Shown: positions 30,358 through 42,942, counted from the stretch's first letter. The stretch: DNA of 64,000 bases from Echria macrotheca (GCA_030411725.1 MU839842.1:620001-684000), one strand, 5' to 3'. The notes: generated by a model not told the origin, from the letters alone. A program made the numbers and translations.

Positions 30358-33300
30358 AGCCAGTAATCCTTGAAGCGTAGGAAGCGTAGGAGGGGTGAAT
30401 GATGTTGCTCTTTGTCGAGAGGTTGTTGGTTGACAAAGAACAGTCCAAACTCGACCAATTGTCGCAATATCGTGCAGGAAGGTGCTGACGAGGTTCGAGA
30501 CCCGTCGAGGTTTGGATGCAAATAGGGAGGATTGGAAGGATCGACTTGCGAGTAGTGATGTCGTGGAAAATGGATCCGAGAGGACGCCTGCTATTTCTGT
30601 TTTTATACATTAGTGTCGATGCAGATTCAAGCCGCCTTCCTAGGTACCTATGCTTGCGCAAAGCTGCTGTTCCGGCGCAAGCTAATAGTGCACCGATCAA
30701 AGCCGGCAAGGCAGAAAAATAGCATTTGAGATGGGGTGCAATTTTGCACTTGATCTTTTCTTTTGCACCATTTGCTGCGGAGCAATGCGGCAAGCTCAGC
30801 TGTGACGGTGCTGCCGCCGTGCAGCAAACGACCTGATCTTGGAACCACTGGGTCGGGGCAGGTTGGTGCAGTGCAGTGGTTGCTGGGCCTGCTCGGCCGG
30901 GGGCCCTCAACGGGGGGGTGGGCACTTACGACGTCCAGTGGTGGTGGTCCTCTGCCATAGCAGCAGCTATTCCCAAGCTGGCTGTTGCGACCCGGGGCAG
31001 CGGATGCGCTAACAGCGTGGTGTTGAGGTCAGAGATTGCCAATCTCCCCGGGCCCTCTCGCAGCTCTCTCTCTGTTTTCAGTGATTCACTTACTTCGTTA
31101 ATTTGGGGCAGAAGGTACCGCGCACCGGACTGCTTCATTTTGCTCCCGGAGCGGAAGGTGGCGAGCCCGCCTTTTGACTGCTCGGCGGGTTTTGCTTCTG
31201 CTGTTGCCGGCATAGGTCCTGCTGTTCGGAATGTAGATGACGCCAAGTGACAGGTCGGAAACCGCTTTTGTGCTATCTGTCAGCTGTGCCCTTTTTAAGC
31301 TTCAACCAACACGCCGCCGCTAGCAGGCCGGCGAGAGTTTCGAGTGTCGACCGTCTCCGGGAAAAAAAAAGAGATCTCAAATTTCCACTCCTGGACCCGG
31401 TTTGGCCTCCGGACGTGCTCCGTAGTTTTTGTTAGTTACACACATGTGACCACAGACACCTGCGACCACCGCAGATGAGGCGCCAAGGTTGCAACCCCAA
31501 CAGGCGCTCGTGTAACACAAAACGCGCCCCCCCTGCCCTGTCTGTTCGCCGATTTTCCCTCTCGTCGCATGCAAGTGACGGCCCCATCGTCGCTGACAAG
31601 CGTCGTCGGCCAGTCACTCACGCCATCGCTGCCGCTGTCGTCGCCGCAGGTTCATCTCAACGCATGCTCTCCACAATCTGGAGCGCACCACAGTCTGGCT
31701 CGCTCCCCACGTCACTGTCGTACCCGTCCCAGATCACAGTAACTTCCGGTCCGGTCCGGCAGGAAGGTCAGACGGACGGCTCGGCTCTTTTCCGCTCCCG
31801 CCTGCGCAACCACAGCCGGGGGGCGTTCCTGGGCCTCTCGACGTCTGGGAATCGGCGTCTGCACGTGCTGCCGTCTCTTTCGTCCGTATCGAGCCGGCAG
31901 ACGACGGCTCGCGTTAGCGCTTTCCTGTCCATGACGGGACTTTTCTGCTACTGCAAGGCACATTGGACTGCGGGGGCGCGAAGGTGTGTGCCACCTACGC
32001 ACTTGCTCATCATGTTGCAACTCACCAATTACCTCGAGCGGAATTCTCTTCCTGTTGATCTGATCTGCCAAGCTCTTATCTCTCTTTCGTTCTCTCGCGA
32101 AGCAGTCAGCCTGTTCTCCCGTCCCGGCCTTGGAATTGTGCAACCTTGTTCGTTCTCGTTCTCGGCTTTGTTTCCTTTTCCCGTCCTTGCCATCTCTCTC
32201 TCACCCCCACCTGTGATCGAGGAAGGTGCAAACCTGGAATGCCTTGGAAAGAGCATTTGGCGGTCAAGATGGAAACTGTCATTTTTGAGATTCTCGGTCA
32301 TAGTAACATCACCATCATGATCATGACTCGAGAGCTCGGACGAACCAACAAGCTAACTATCACATAGGACAAACGTGCATGAGCAGGTAGTTTCCTTGGC
32401 CGGTCCAACGCGGTCTCGCTGGTCTCGGCAGCCATGGCCGCGGAAGCTTACCGGGAGCTGACACTTTTGTTCTTTGCGGTCGGTTCCGGCGCGGCCGGTT
32501 GAAACGAACGGCGGCGCCAGCGGGCCAACTCAAGCATGGGGAAGAAACACGCAGACATTCTTCTTGTTTGTTAGCTGGCTTCGTAGGGCTATGGGGACTT
32601 GCGATGGTTTCACTTAGGCTTCATCCCGTCCCCGCAAAAACAGCGGTAGACTGGCCCCCCTCCCCCCAGGGCGGCACGGTAATCGGCCCTGAGTTCCTCA
32701 CCATCTGTCGGCTGCATTTAGTTGTCGACCAGGACCCGATTTGGCCCCTCCATCACGACATCGTGAGAGAGACCCAAGATGCGTCTCGCACAGTGCGCCA
32801 TCTCATCTCATCCCAGGCCCATCCCGTGTGTTAGCGGTGCCTCTTTCTTATGCGCAGCCGGGCTGTTAGCGGACAGGGGCGATTGTATCGTGGGGTAAGT
32901 CGAGTTCTCGATGGTGGGGTCGGCGCACTGGGAGGGCAGCAAGGCATTGTTGGAAGGATTCGAGACTTGCTGCATGGACGTTCGGCCCCAGTCATCAATC
33001 ACACTGTCTCTCCCATCTCTCAAGCGCTGTCTCGTCCAATGACTGGCGCGGGTTTCCGAAGGCGACCCCAATTGCCGTTTGCCGATGCACCGCAGCTTCA
33101 GCAGAGGGGTGCACTAGGCCAGGCTAGTACCTAGAAGGGGGTCAACAGGAAGCGCGCCCACTTCCTCCGGTCCAGCCAGCCCAGCCCAGCCCAGCCCTAA
33201 GCAGATTAAGCCATGCATTGATGTGGCACTGCGAGACCGGCATGGGTGGGGGTCGTTGATTCCGTCCACACCTGGCTGCAGTGCTGGGACGGCTGGTACG

Positions 33301-35694
33301 GCGGCATGTTGGTCATCACACACTAGCAGATGACGAGACGTGGACCCGACAGTTCCGGCAGGCGCACGTGGTGCGACGCCCGACAAGTCACGGGAGGATT
33401 TGGTGCGCAAAATCTAATCCTGTGCTACACTAGGTAGCCAGGCTACGTTTTGGGCAATGTTTAATCGCCATGATATTGCTGGGATTTCTGGGCATGATAC
33501 TATTTCAGGACTTGTGGCGGGCCGAGACGGGACGGAGCTCATCGGTCGAGTATGATATGAGGTGGTCATTGGAGATGAAGGTAGCAAGCAAGCAGGGAAC
33601 AACCTGGAAGTTTCAGACCGGTCGACTCGGGGTTTGTCGTCATCTAAGACAAAGAAGTTTCTCGGCTGCTTTGTCCAGTGGAACAACACACTTTTGAACA
33701 AAAGAAACGACAGGTTGGAAACAATAAAAATGACATGTCTACTACTACTGTGGAGCAAAGAAACAAATGACAAAAAAAGCTGAATAGATCAAGAATACAA
33801 CCGAGAAGAAGACAAAGAACGAACAAATGAACGTCAGAGTTGTCCCTTTCCATCCATTCCTCTTGAAGTCAGTCCATCGTGAAACATGAACTCAGAAGTG
33901 ACCCCCACCACGGTTCCATGATTCCTCTCCTCCCAGAAAAAAGTGCCAAAAAATGACCGCCAGCCAGCCAGAGGGAATGTTTGGTACCTTACCCGCCTAC
34001 CTGCCGATCTAGGTATCTGCCTGCCTGCCTGCCTGCCCCACCAAGCCACCAGCCGTGTCGAAACAAAAATACCTAGGTTGGTAATAAGTAGAAGTAACCA
34101 AGCCTAAACCAGAACCAGAACCAGAAAAAGCTTGAAGGTTGAAAAACAAGACTTTGGCCATCGTCCGTCCGGATATAGAAGAATCCCGCCCCGCCGCAGA
34201 TCCAGATCCAAAGCAGAGCCAGAACCAAAGGAAGGATCGATCGGAATAAGAACCAGAACATGCATGATAACCGAGGACACCTAGGTAGGCATAGTCTATC
34301 AAAAGGAACATCGCATCCGATGCCGCGGCCCAATCATTCGCAAGGAGAGATCTTGAACGGACGGGAAGATGAGTAAGGTGGCTGATGACTGATGGCTGAT
34401 CGATTTGATACCGTGGTGCTTCCAGTCTCTCTGACGCGATCCCCGGTGCTGTGATGAGATGATGTGGCTGCCGTCTGGTGGGTGTGCCGTCTGGTGCCTG
34501 CCCTACCAGCCGGCCGGCAGGCATCTTGTTTGTGTAACCACATTGCGAATCTCAAAAAAAAAAATGACCGTGCCGTAGCCGTGCCGTACCCTCCCTGTCC
34601 ATGCCGTCGGAATTTTTGGGAGTTTTTTTACTCGGGTGTGCCTTCCTGTTTTAGAGACGCGTATAGACGGTTACACACGGTTTTTGTTGAAAAACACTCG
34701 GTTGGATTTGCCCCTTTGCTTGGTGGTGCGGTGGTGGGGTGGTGGTGATCAAAAGATATTGGACCGTGCTGGGAGGGAGGGAGTGTGTCGTCATTTTGCT
34801 TTTGAGGGTGGCCCTGTGAATGGTGGATGGGGAAGAGGGAGAGGGAGATTGGGATGCGAGATGGGGTTGTTGAGAAATGATAGCTGGGATCTAGACCAAG
34901 CCAGACGCACGAAAGTCCGGGTATCGTACGTAGGTCAGGCAACTTGGCGTGGCGTTGGAGAGTCGGCTGGATGAATCGTTGGAAATAAGGGAGGGAGACT
35001 GGAACCAATGAATGAGGACAGATATCGGACCGGTGAAAAAAACTTTGATATCGGTTGTCTAGAAGCTTGCTGTTTTCCGATCTGGCTGACTGCGAGTAGG
35101 CTGGATGTTGATTGGTGGTTGCTGTGGATCGAGATCAGGAGATGCTGTGGGACTTCTCTGTGCAAAGCTGTTGCATATGGCGCTCGGAGAGCATTGATTG
35201 GCCGGACTGTATCGTGAAAATAAATAAACTGGAATTTTGTTAGTTGGATGGTGTTTTGCTTGGCTCATTTGGATTCAATCTCGGATGTTCGTTTTCGAGG
35301 GTATAGGCCAGGGGCTGGGGTTGAGGCCATGGACGTGGTTGACTGGTTGGTGTGGTTTGGGATACCGAGTTTGAATTTGATAAATTTGGGTGTTGGAAGA
35401 TGAGATTGCGCAGGATGGCTTGGCGAGCCAGAGGACGTGAGAGTTGAAAATAATGGTGAGCATGGACGGTTGGCGAACGCCGAGGCATCGGTTGAGATGG
35501 TGGACACAAGGGTTGACGCCGGAGAGGATCGATCGAGATGCAACAGGCAAAAGAGAGGCGCATGGTACATACCTAATAACACAATAACGAAATCGTAAAA
35601 TACGTCGAGCCCGGGTCGCGTAATACATGAAATCTCTCTAGTCGTTCCGTTTCCCACCCTCCGGCGTCGGCAGGAATCGTCACCCCTGAACTAA
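30358..35694. other. 5.3-kb gene-free region
   Basis: No gene is supported. The first kilobase should hold the promoter of the synthase. The longest frame, 31475-32320 on the plus strand, codes for a Ser/Arg/Leu-rich stretch without domains or repeats and lies in C/T-rich DNA, so it is probably chance or a non-coding leader. There are CCTG/CTGC and CCAGC tandems (about 34017-34036 and 33173-33197) and several CCTAGGTA motifs. The 34,740-35,550 part is rich in G and T on the plus strand. Confidence 0.55.
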
Positions 35695-35934
35695 TCAGAG
35701 GTTGACATACTGGTACAAGTCCCGGCACTTGGGACAGTACTGGCGGTAGCTGATGACCTGGAAGACGCAGTCGTACCGGGGATCGAAGGCGCACTCTCCG
35801 AAGCGGTACCGCACGTAGATGCGGCACGAGTACTCGACCCGGCGGATCTTGCCCTTGTGGCCGCACTCATCGTAGATCGTCTGTTCCCAGCTGCACATGT
35901 CGGCGAGAGGCAGGGATGGGGGCGGCGTGTGCAC
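35695..35934 (-). CDS. Small Cys/Tyr-rich protein, possible metal binder
   Basis: A 79-residue frame on the minus strand with seven cysteines in an ordered pattern: DMCSWEQ, YDECGHKGK, YSCRIYVRYRFGECAF, YDCVFQ and YCPKCRDLYQY. The CGH and CPKC motifs and the spacing suggest a zinc-binding or disulfide-rich small domain. No signal peptide is evident. Small proteins of this style (Cys-x-x-His and CPxC, aromatic-rich) are common orphan families in filamentous ascomycetes. The first ATG is used; an internal ATG at residue 13, just before CSWEQ, is equally plausible. C/T-rich DNA lies upstream on the minus strand. No function can be assigned. Confidence 0.6.
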   Translation of the reverse strand: MHTPPPSLPLADMCSWEQTIYDECGHKGKIRRVEYSCRIYVRYRFGECAFDPRYDCVFQVISYRQYCPKCRDLYQYVNL

Positions 35935-38900
35935 GAGGCTTATCGGGTTGGGGGACTGGTTGGTGAAGGAATATGTGAGAAGACAAAATGGATGGGAGTG
36001 ATGGTTGTGGTGAGATGTTGTTTGTTTTCGTCTCTGTTGGGAAGAAAGAACTCTGTCTTATATATCAGGACAGCCTCAGGTAGGCCGCCTACCTAGATGC
36101 CTGGTGGAGTGAGGAGAGATATGGGGCCTCATCGAGGCCCGGAGGCCAAGGGCAGACTGTGGTGGTGGGCTCGTGACAGTGTCAACTCCCTGACGGATAC
36201 CTGTCGAGTGACATACAAGCTCCCTCGAGCAGGGGAAAGGGGTAGACTGCTTCCTTGATAGAAGATAAAAAAGGTAAGACGGCCTCGAGAAACAGACCCA
36301 AGACTTCTTAGGGTTGCGCCGTGACCCGCTCCCGCGGTGTGACTCCGTGTGCAGGGCATTCTGAGAGCAAGATAAATTGAGGAATGGGCAACGTGCCGGA
36401 CGAGAAAATCAAGTGGTCAACTGGGTGTGGCTACGAGAACCGGCTACCGTGCTCCGAGGCAGGTTGGTGAGTCTTCTGCACGAACGACTGGCCCGCCTCC
36501 TTGGACCTGACATCTCGGGAGTGTAGAAAGGAGCATTAACAGAACCGGCTAATTCCCTTGGTAATGTTTCGTTTCCTGACTGTGGGAAAAAGCAGTGGTC
36601 GCTATCAAAAATAGGGGCTTCGGCCCCGAGGTTGAGCGACGGGGTTATCCAGTGGCAGACACGGTTGCAGGTGAGGTTAACCGAACGGCCGCTTTGGCCG
36701 GCCCACACGGCCGACCTCCGCCCTGCCCGAAAAGCCGGTCTGGCCTCCGAAACAGGCCGGTTCTTCGGGGCGGAGGTAAGTCCACATGTTCGTTGGTTGA
36801 ATGACGAACGGGGCTCTGTTGGGATCCATTGGCCCACTCCAAGCCCCTTTTTCCATCTTCCGCAGGGAAAAAGGCCCCCAGACTTTTGGGCTTGAACTGG
36901 CGCGGATGCGGATGCGGGTGCGTGTGCGCCTGTGCGGGAAGCGTCTGGCGGCAAACAGCCGTTGCACAGCGGGTTGTGCCCTGGTAAACTCGGCTGCAGC
37001 ACACTGCAGCAGTGGCTCGCTAAGCGCCGTTCAGCGAACTTGGCCCTGAAATCATGGCCGACCAGGATGGCAGAACCACTGTCTACACCGCGATACCGTC
37101 TTGTTGGACGTGGTAAAAGAGAAGAGCACATATTAAAAAGCCCAGTTTAATATCTCAAATGCATCACAAGCCACTTCCGCTATCAACTAACTGTTTTCCT
37201 CTCACCAACTGACTTTTTTCTCCTCACCGGGAGATGAAGAATGAGATAAGAGATTCATGGGAAAACCCATGAATCTCGAGCCGCGATGTTCGAGGCTCAT
37301 CATGGCTCATCACACCTGCCCAGACCGTCGTCGTCGGCCATGGCAAACAAGCTAGGTACCGATGACACTGGGCAGCAAACTTGTACCATCACATCGCCGA
37401 TGTCGATCAGCCCATAGCCCATCTGCCGAGGACGGCGATTCGATGGCCCCCAGCAAGTCTTGCTTCTTTCCCCGCACCGTTCAACCCGCACATTTTCGCA
37501 TCTTTGCTGATGACCGACAGTGCCGGCCAGATCAGACCGGTGTTGACCAAACCACCAAGCCTCAACATTGGGGTCTTTTTGAGTCTTTTTTTGAGTCGTC
37601 CTCACCGAAGACTTGCAGAATGACAGCCTCAAGTCGGAGTCAAGATTAGCCCGGGTAGAGGACTCGTTCCGACGTCGAAACTCGCACTGAGTTGATACAT
37701 GGTCAGGATATGACGTGTATGAAACGGCTAGACTACAACTTCCGACCAACTGCATCCGCCGGCGGCCGCATCTCGAAACTAAAGACGTCGAGGCTGAGAG
37801 AAAGCAAACATGACTTTTGGCCCAGACTCGTGGCGAGTCTAGACCGGTGCGTGATGTACCTTCCGGACCTACTACCTCCTGAAGAAGCCGAAGGTGTTGG
37901 CTAGACCGAGGCGGCGGTGGAGACCGAACACCGAAGACGACTTGTTTGATATCGAGGAGAGATGGGTGATGTCGATCACGACAAAGTCCATCTCATCTCG
38001 GTCGATTGATTGGTTGCAACCGGGCATGCCGAAGGCTCAGGTTATGCCCCTACTAGTCCCACCTGCTCGAGCGGTATCGAGATGAGGACCATAGGACTCT
38101 GGATATATGCCCACATCCCATTGCATGTGATACATCTAATATGCGAGTGAGCCGAAACGGTACCTGCATTCTTCAGGGGTGCGAGTTTGAACCGGATCGA
38201 TGGACGTCCAAGCGGGAAAGTTGATTTATCAGAATGTTGATGATCGTCCGTCGAGAGGCAGCCGTCGGTGTGGCCGGGAATTCCTTTTTGGAGGTTGCAT
38301 CGGGACAGAGATTCTCTGCGCCGCAGCGGGACGGCTTCTCGAACAAATCTTTGTCAACGAATATCTGAAACACGCCGCCAAATCTTGTTCGGTATATTGC
38401 CGATATGAATTCATGTTCTCCATGATTTGCATTACCGTCCATCATTCGCCTGGGTGAAAGCAAGTGCCTAGAGATGGAGAGAAAAGCCTCAAGAACCGTT
38501 GGGATTGCCTAATCCGGCGGCCACCCAAACCCCACAAAAGGACCGCATCTGCAGCATCTCATCTGATCGAGAGTCATCAGTCACAAGTACCAATCCTTCA
38601 GCCCTAGGTGCCAAGGCAGAAAGAAGCAAAAACAAGAGGGAGAGGAAGTGGATCCTTAGGCCTCAGTTTGATTTTTTTCCTTCCATATCGAGGAATGTAG
38701 AGAAAATCATTCGGCTGCCCTACAGAGTCTGGTGTGTAGTTTCAACGAGTCTGATTGGTCGGCTGTGTAGCCCGCCATAATGGGCGTGGCGCAGTCCGAT
38801 CACATATGCCCGCTCCGACCAAGAAACGTACGGGAGCCCAAGGTTGCAATTTGAGGCATCCGGTGCATCCAAAGTCTTCAATTTCTCTTTCAAGAGGTAA

Positions 38901-39387
38901 ATCCAAGGTTGGGTGGCTTTACGAGATTAAAATGGGGACCGTCCCAGCTTTTCCCCATTTTGTTCTCTTTGAACTTTCGTGTTTCGAGTTGAGAATGTCG
39001 AGTCGCAGCAGTCTACATGTGCATATAGGATCTACATTCCTGACTACGCAAGTGAGAAAAGAGGGCACCGATGGGCCGGTGAAGGCATTCATGCCGCGTA
39101 GAATCTTGTCTCCCAGATCAGTGGCCGGCGAGACATTGGTCGACTGCCGGGGTGGGAAATCTGGCTAAACCCGGTGATGGACTTGGCTGAGGGTATACCG
39201 TTTCTGGCTAAACTTTGGTGAGAAGAAGAATTACCAGCATAGGCGGGGTTGACAGACTGCATCATACCGGGTAGCAATGAGAGATCTATGGTACAAATTT
39301 GGCCGATAACACATGTTCCTGGGTTTAGCCCCACGTTCCCTTGGACAGTGAGCACCACATCAAACTTCTTGGGGATATTCCTCTGCG
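35935..39387. other. 3.4-kb gene-free region
   Basis: No gene is supported. A 240-codon minus-strand frame at 36409-37131 lacks any domain and is likely chance in GC-rich DNA. A perfect hairpin sits at 37250-37277. The stretch 36600-36780 is rich in GGCC and GGCCG words. Near 39388 the sequence is probably the promoter of the secreted protein gene. Confidence 0.5.
37250..37277. repeat. Perfect 12-bp inverted repeat with AAAA loop
   Basis: GAGATTCATGGG, then AAAA, then CCCATGAATCTC: all 12 positions pair. There is no T-run after it, so a bacterial-type terminator is not implied. In this gene-free region it may be a protein-binding palindrome or a remnant of a mobile element end. Confidence 0.9.
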
Positions 39388-40145
39388 ATGATAGTACTCG
39401 GACTATTTCTTCTGCCCTTGGTAGCAGCCCAGGGGCAACGATGCCAATGGACGATGCTCCGCAACGTGGCAGATCTCGTAAGAGAAGGCGTGTCGTCCGG
39501 AGAGCTCGACCCATCCTTTACCCTAGCGTCAAATTGTACCTACTTGGAGAACGGAAAGCCAGAATCAATCAAAACAGGTACGGCTCGGGATATTCAGTGA
39601 AGTAAACACCACTTTTGCGTCCGGGACGTCCTAACACTTAGGGGCATCTAGGAATATTCACCCATCCCCTCAAGCTCGACTACGACAGCGCCCTAATTGA
39701 CCAAGAATCCTGCGCCATCGCCACGACCCTCGTCTCACCCTCCTCCCAGACCATCATCGAAGCCCAGATCTTTTTTGACCCCCTTCCGGCCGGCAGCGGA
39801 CCCTCGGCCCTAGAAGCAACGGCCGTCGATATCATCACTCAAAACGTCAACGTGACGCAAATCGAGCAGACACTGAATTCGGAAAATTGGGACTACCTGC
39901 CGCAGGAGGAGCAAGCTACACAGGAGGCTATACGCACGGTGGCGGATGGATATTTGGTGGATTTGCTCGGCACGAGGACCGGAGATGAGGGGAGAAGATA
40001 CGTCGTGGATACCACGATGGGCGCTGTGAGCGTTTTTCTGGCACCAGGTCAGGGAGCAAAGGCACAAGCGACACGGGAGGGCTATCTCTTCCGGGTTGAA
40101 GGTAGCAAGGTGAGATATGTCCACCATTTTAGCGGTGGGGATTGA
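39388..40145 (+). CDS. Secreted DUF8021-like protein
   Basis: Two exons, 39388-39577 and 39652-40145, over a 74-nt intron (GTACGG...CTAG) give 227 residues. A signal peptide is clear (MIVLGLFLLPLVAAQG). The mature part starts RCQWTMLRNVADLVREGV, then LASNCTYLENGKPESIKTG, a splice, GIFTHPLKLDYDSALIDQESCAIATTLVS, and a C-terminal QEAIRTVADGYLVDLLGTR segment. The TYLENGK motif and the two-cysteine layout resemble the fungal NTF2-like DUF8021 secreted family; I know of no established activity. N-glycosylation sites (NCT, NVT) are present. The splice is supported because it is the only join that continues the frame from the signal peptide into the long second exon. Confidence 0.72.
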
Positions 40146-41723
40146 ATTGCTTCTGCAAATTCTACGGCGCTACAAAAGACATCATTGTTGATTACCTTTC
40201 AATTCAATGGCTCCAGCACTTGTAGCCGGCCTCAAGGGTGCTTGCTCATTCCTCCGGCAGCTAAAATGTTCCTTCGGCAACTGAACCACGATGTACCGAT
40301 ATGCAAGGTCTTTTTGTCCCGGCACAGAACAACATCAAAGGATTCTTTACTCGTCATCACGATTGCATAACGCAAGAAATCCCGAGGCTGAATATTCCCA
40401 TGACTCGAGATCCTCTGCGTGGTGGTGGCGCAGGTGGCTAGACCTCTTTCCACCCCGTTGGTCAGCATGTCTAGGTAGCAAGGGTGACATCTCGAGTTGA
40501 GACCCGGCGGTTAGCCGCCGTGGCTCTGATGGTCGTCACACCGCCCCTACGGAACGATTCCACATCTCATCCTTGACGTTTGTCGACCATCGGAGATATA
40601 ATCCATGCTCCCCCGATTACCGGAGTATCAAATCGCGCAAAATACAAACCTGGAATGCATGCGTGACGACGGGAGGATGGGGCCTTACGTCAACTGCATC
40701 AAGCCGGGGGCCGCGGCCGGGTTGGCCCGTTGTCATGCGGCTACATCCTTGATGAGGGGGATGGCCGGGTTTATGGGTCACTGAGAGGATCGCCGTCCGC
40801 CCTGTCGGTGAGGAAGGGTGAGGATCTGGCCGCGGTCTGTTGGATCGCGGCAGTGATGAGGATGTCTTGATCCTTGATTCCGCCACCTGGGATGATGACA
40901 AGGCTGTAAGACTCGGGTTTTAGTCGGATCCGGCCGGGTTTGGGGGAGTCAACGTTTCCAAAATGGAAGGCGGAGATACATTTCGCGGCTGCACTCTCAT
41001 CAAAGGGTAAGCAATTCAAGGTTGGACTCAGAGTGACAGCCGATGGGAAACAACTGACGCAAAGTTAGATATCTGTCTTGATCGACTCCACCCATCCAAA
41101 TATACAGATGAGAAGTCTTCCGTCGCGACAAAGTAGGTATCAGAAAAAAGAGTACATTCCCAAGTCTCGAAAACTTCCAATTCGTTGCTCGGGGGGTCTA
41201 ACAGGTTCGTACAAAGCCTTGTTAAGAAACCCTCCATCTGACTTCCCGGGCCAGCTGTGCTTCCTACCGGTGCTGATTCCCTCCATAGGTAGTCTTCTGA
41301 GCACATCTCTCCAGCAATTGACTAAAGCTTGAGATCACGGAAGCGAGGTGGAGAGGAGTTCTTGAAGCTCGCAGCGCTATTCCAGAGCATGAGGCATGAA
41401 AGGAGTTTTGTCATCGCCATCACCAGCATTCTCACTTGCTCCCAATACCTTTTCTATCCCGACACTTAGCTACGCAAAGAGTTTGGGGATATCACAGCAA
41501 GTTGAAAAAGTCCCTGCGGAGGGAAGTAACACCCTGGCGCTTCAACTTCTTCATTTCTTTCTTAGTCTGGACATGGAAAGACACTTGCAAGCTTGGTATC
41601 CATCTGCTCGGACAAATGAAAAGGCTGAGGACATCAAAAGGGACAGCGAAGCAAAATCATGGCTTCAAATCTACAGATTCTAACGCGAAGCGTTTCTAAT
41701 ATGTCTCCTGCGTTCTCCCAGGT
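40146..41723. other. Spacer with possible gene remnants on the minus strand
   Basis: No complete gene is seen. Two minus-strand frames, 41028-41306 and 40771-41019, look more protein-like than their surroundings but cannot be joined into one convincing gene. The rest, including 41330-41720, shows nothing clear apart from the 3' region of the HAD gene. Confidence 0.45.
40771..41306 (-). pseudogene. Possible gene fragments, unidentified
   Basis: Two adjacent minus-strand frames: 41028-41306 ends with SNFASVVSHRLSL, and 40771-41019 contains PESYSLVIIPGGGIKDQDIL and ITAAIQQTAARSS, a pattern that looks like real protein. The first stops shortly before the second begins. I found no splice pair that joins them cleanly, and no family was recognised. 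Either this is a decayed gene or an undetected multi-exon gene. Confidence 0.25.
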
Positions 41724-42569
41724 CTAGCCCGAGACGCCGATGCCATACTTTCCAAAGTCAAAATCCTCTAAGCTGGGAATCTCTTCGGCCCAGCCATCCC
41801 CAATCTCACCCAGTTGATGGTCGTCCCCTATCGGCACAATGCCCGTACGTCCGGCTAGAACCTCCTTCTCCCTCCCAGCAACGTGGGCCTTCAAGTCAGG
41901 ATGCGGCACCCACACCACTCTCATGCCAGCGCGTCTTCCAGCCTCGACCCCCGGTACACTGTCCTCAAAGACCAAACACTCGGGCGGCGTGATCTTTTCG
42001 CCATCGGGCAGCGACGCATTGATAGCTTGCAGGGCCACGACGAACATATCTGGCGCGGGTTTCCCACGGCCCCCAACCATCCTGGCATCGTCACCCAGGA
42101 CGCGCCGCTCCGGAGGAATCAAGTCCAGAAAGGCCCTGGTGTCGGCGCGGACCGTTTTGCGCGCGTAGTTGTACCCTTCGCTGCTCGATGCGAGGGCTAC
42201 TTCCACCAAGGCCTCCTTGGAACCTGCACGCTCCGGAGATTTGGCGCTGCGGCCCGTGAGCGTTTCCAGCAGCCGGACGGCGCCGGGGAGGGGTTCGCAG
42301 AGCGGGAAGAGTCTTTCCTGCTCACGCTCTTGTTCCTGCTCGAACTGGGCGCGGGATATGGGCAATTGTGCCCAGTTGTGGAAGACGTCGCCGTTGTGTG
42401 AGCCGGGGACGCCCATCATCTGGGCCTTGATGACCCATGGCAGCGGTGGGCGGCCGTGCCGGGCAAGCACGTTGTCAGCGCACTGCTTGTAGATGTCTTC
42501 TGTGTTGATGAGCAGACCATCCATGTCGAAAATGCAAGCCCGCACCGGCGGGAAGTCAGGCTGGGTCAT
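41724..42569 (-). CDS. HAD-superfamily phosphatase, beta-phosphoglucomutase/pseudouridine-phosphatase-like
   Basis: Intronless 281-residue frame. The four HAD motifs are visible: motif I FDMDGLL with nucleophile Asp15 and Asp17; motif II ASSS at 127-130; motif III Lys170 in GRGKPAPDMF; motif IV VFEDSVPGVEAG at 200-211. An alpha-helical cap lies between motif I and motif II, which places it in subfamily I with beta-phosphoglucomutase, GPP1-like glycerol-phosphatase and HDHD1-type pseudouridine-5'-phosphatase. The PGSHNG of the cap and the long acidic EQEQEREQER helix do not fix a substrate. It is probably cytosolic and shares a 373-bp divergent promoter with the CorA-like gene. Confidence 0.88.
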   Translation of the reverse strand: MTQPDFPPVRACIFDMDGLLINTEDIYKQCADNVLARHGRPPLPWVIKAQMMGVPGSHNGDVFHNWAQLPISRAQFEQEQEREQERLFPLCEPLPGAVRLLETLTGRSAKSPERAGSKEALVEVALASSSEGYNYARKTVRADTRAFLDLIPPERRVLGDDARMVGGRGKPAPDMFVVALQAINASLPDGEKITPPECLVFEDSVPGVEAGRRAGMRVVWVPHPDLKAHVAGREKEVLAGRTGIVPIGDDHQLGEIGDGWAEEIPSLEDFDFGKYGIGVSG

Positions 42570-42942
42570 GGTGGCGTGTGGTGTGGTGTGTGCTGCGCTG
42601 TTTGGAAGGGGAAATGTTGAATGAGGAGAAGGGGGAAGTCGCCAATCAAAGACAGAATAGTCCTAGCGCCATCTGACTGCATGAGTGCATCCCTCAATTT
42701 CGAAATGGCTGCCGCTGATGAACCTTCACGAAATACGTTAGGCAGGCAGGTACGGAATACCCCGCCACTGCCTGCCGCAGCTTGCTCGTCCTTCACTTTC
42801 CTTTGCACAAAACATGACCTTTTTTTTGGCCATCCGCGCTGTGGTCCCATTTTAATGTCAACCCTTCACGGATTCTAAATGGATCGCAGAAGATCGGCTC
42901 GTAAGGTTACCCTGCCCATTCTGGTGAAAATGGCACTGACGC
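42570..42942. promoter_or_regulatory. Divergent promoter between HAD and CorA-like genes
   Basis: A 373-bp gap separates two genes transcribed away from each other, so their start regions must lie here. No particular operator is recognised. Confidence 0.6.

Noticed and set aside
36409..37131. 240-codon minus-strand frame
   Set aside because: No domain, no signal peptide, irregular composition; likely chance in GC-rich DNA.
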